Source: Variovorax sp. OK212 (GTDB lineage: Bacteria > Pseudomonadota > Gammaproteobacteria > Burkholderiales > Burkholderiaceae_C). Taken from it: DNA of 64,000 nt. Positions 63,362-64,000 of the stretch are shown here, in pieces. The stretch's first letter is position 1; each line of letters begins with the position of its first letter. The notes under the pieces are model-generated. The model saw only the letters and a program-made list of their open reading frames with translations, had not been told where the DNA came from and did not search any database. The stretch spans positions 744,001 to 808,000 of the forward strand of contig NZ_FOLP01000002.1 in the NCBI RefSeq assembly GCF_900112425.1. The letters run 5' to 3'. The position numbers were made by a program, and so were the translations under genes.

Positions 63362-64000
63362 ATGAGCGGCGAAGAGGACAACGGCACGCTGACGGTCGCC
63401 ATGCCCGACGTGGTCGACCAGGTCGCGCTCGCGAGGCTCTATGGCGAGCCGCTGTTCGCGATGCCGAAGGACCTGTACATCCCGCCCGAGGCGTTGCAGG
63501 TGTTCCTCGAGGCCTTCGAAGGCCCGCTGGACTTGCTGCTGTACCTGATCCGCAAGCAGAACTTCAACATCCTCGACATCCCGATGGCGGGGCTCACGCG
63601 GCAGTACCTGAGCTACGTCGACGAGATCCGCCAGACCAACCTGGAGCTCGCGGCCGAATACCTGCTGATGGCCGCGATGCTGATCGAGATCAAGTCGCGC
63701 ATGCTGCTGCCGCCCAAGAAGGTGGCCGACGGCGAAGAGGCCGAAGACCCGCGCGCCGAGCTGGTTCGCCGCCTGATGGAGTACGAGCAGACCAAGCTGC
63801 AGGCCGCCTCCATCAGCGCCCTGCCGACCTACGGGCGCGACTTCTGGAAGGCGCAGGTCTACATCGAGCAGTCGCTCAAGCCGCGCTTCCCCGAGGTGGA
63901 CGTGGTCGAGCTGCGCGACGCGTGGGCCGACATCATGAAGCGCGCCAAGCTCGTGCAGCACCACAAGATCTCGCGCGAGGAACTCAACGTGCGCGAGCAC
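63362..64000 (+). CDS. scpA: Segregation and condensation protein A (3' end outside window)
   Basis: N-terminal 213 residues of the kleisin ScpA, which bridges SMC in chromosome condensation. Family motifs are LEAFEGPLDLLLYLIRKQNF, NILDIPMAGLTRQYL and LAAEYLLMAAMLIEIKSRML, with LLPP following. Start at the ATG 63362. The gene continues past the right edge. Confidence 0.93.
   Translation, partial: MSGEEDNGTLTVAMPDVVDQVALARLYGEPLFAMPKDLYIPPEALQVFLEAFEGPLDLLLYLIRKQNFNILDIPMAGLTRQYLSYVDEIRQTNLELAAEYLLMAAMLIEIKSRMLLPPKKVADGEEAEDPRAELVRRLMEYEQTKLQAASISALPTYGRDFWKAQVYIEQSLKPRFPEVDVVELRDAWADIMKRAKLVQHHKISREELNVREH

Overview
The window is a GC-rich (roughly two-thirds G+C), densely coded stretch of a betaproteobacterial chromosome. 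The gene set (Bug/TctC-type solute receptor, DUF3460 protein, BamE-like lipoprotein, stand-alone HoxX, many LysR regulators) fits Burkholderiales, most likely Comamonadaceae and Variovorax-like. This assignment comes from gene content, not from a database search. No gene-free stretch exceeds about 300 bases.

Layout. 0-12 kb: the tail of a RegA/PrrA-type response regulator, a hemolysin III-family membrane protein, slyX, two SDR oxidoreductases with a divergent LysR gene, a DHA2-type efflux pump with a divergent LysR gene, an OLD-like ATPase with a long Ala/Pro/Lys-rich tail, and an FtsX-like permease ending in a 12-bp minisatellite. 11.9-38.5 kb: a formate/selenium/molybdenum island. It holds fdnG (UGA-encoded selenocysteine plus SECIS hairpin), fdnH, fdnI, fdhE, selA, selB, the selC tRNA and convergent selD. 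A PhnD-C-E-E-type ABC transporter and mnmH follow, then the opposite-strand operon ydeP-like / small winged-helix protein / fdhD. Next come a decayed toxin-antitoxin locus, modB-modA-modC, a nitroreductase, trmO, a one-domain ModE-like regulator, a lipoprotein with a Mo-oxidoreductase-like domain, and an OFA-family oxalate/formate transporter with a LysR gene. Every step needed to make a Se- and Mo-dependent formate dehydrogenase from imported Se and Mo is represented, except Moco synthesis itself.

39.6-55.4 kb: mostly housekeeping and scattered genes: apbC, a patatin-like lipase, a hybrid histidine kinase, dpaL with an M20 amidohydrolase and a divergent Lrp/AsnC regulator, small membrane proteins, yceH, a phosphodiester-glycosidase-like exoprotein, an isocitrate/isopropylmalate dehydrogenase homologue, a left-handed beta-helix protein, metG and an orphan hoxX. 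55.5-62.5 kb: a tight six-gene operon (TctC receptor, alpha/beta hydrolase, FAD oxidoreductase, TIM-barrel isomerase, AroE-like protein, haloacetate-dehalogenase-like hydrolase) with a divergent LysR gene and a long inverted repeat between them. It looks like an undescribed catabolic pathway. 62.5-64 kb: BamE-like lipoprotein, DUF3460 protein and the start of scpA.

Most interesting points: the ABC transporter embedded between selD and mnmH (a candidate selenium importer), the six-gene catabolic operon, the orphan HoxX, the OLD-like ATPase lacking TOPRIM, and two classes of GC-rich palindromic repeats confined to the gaps of the fdn/sel cluster.
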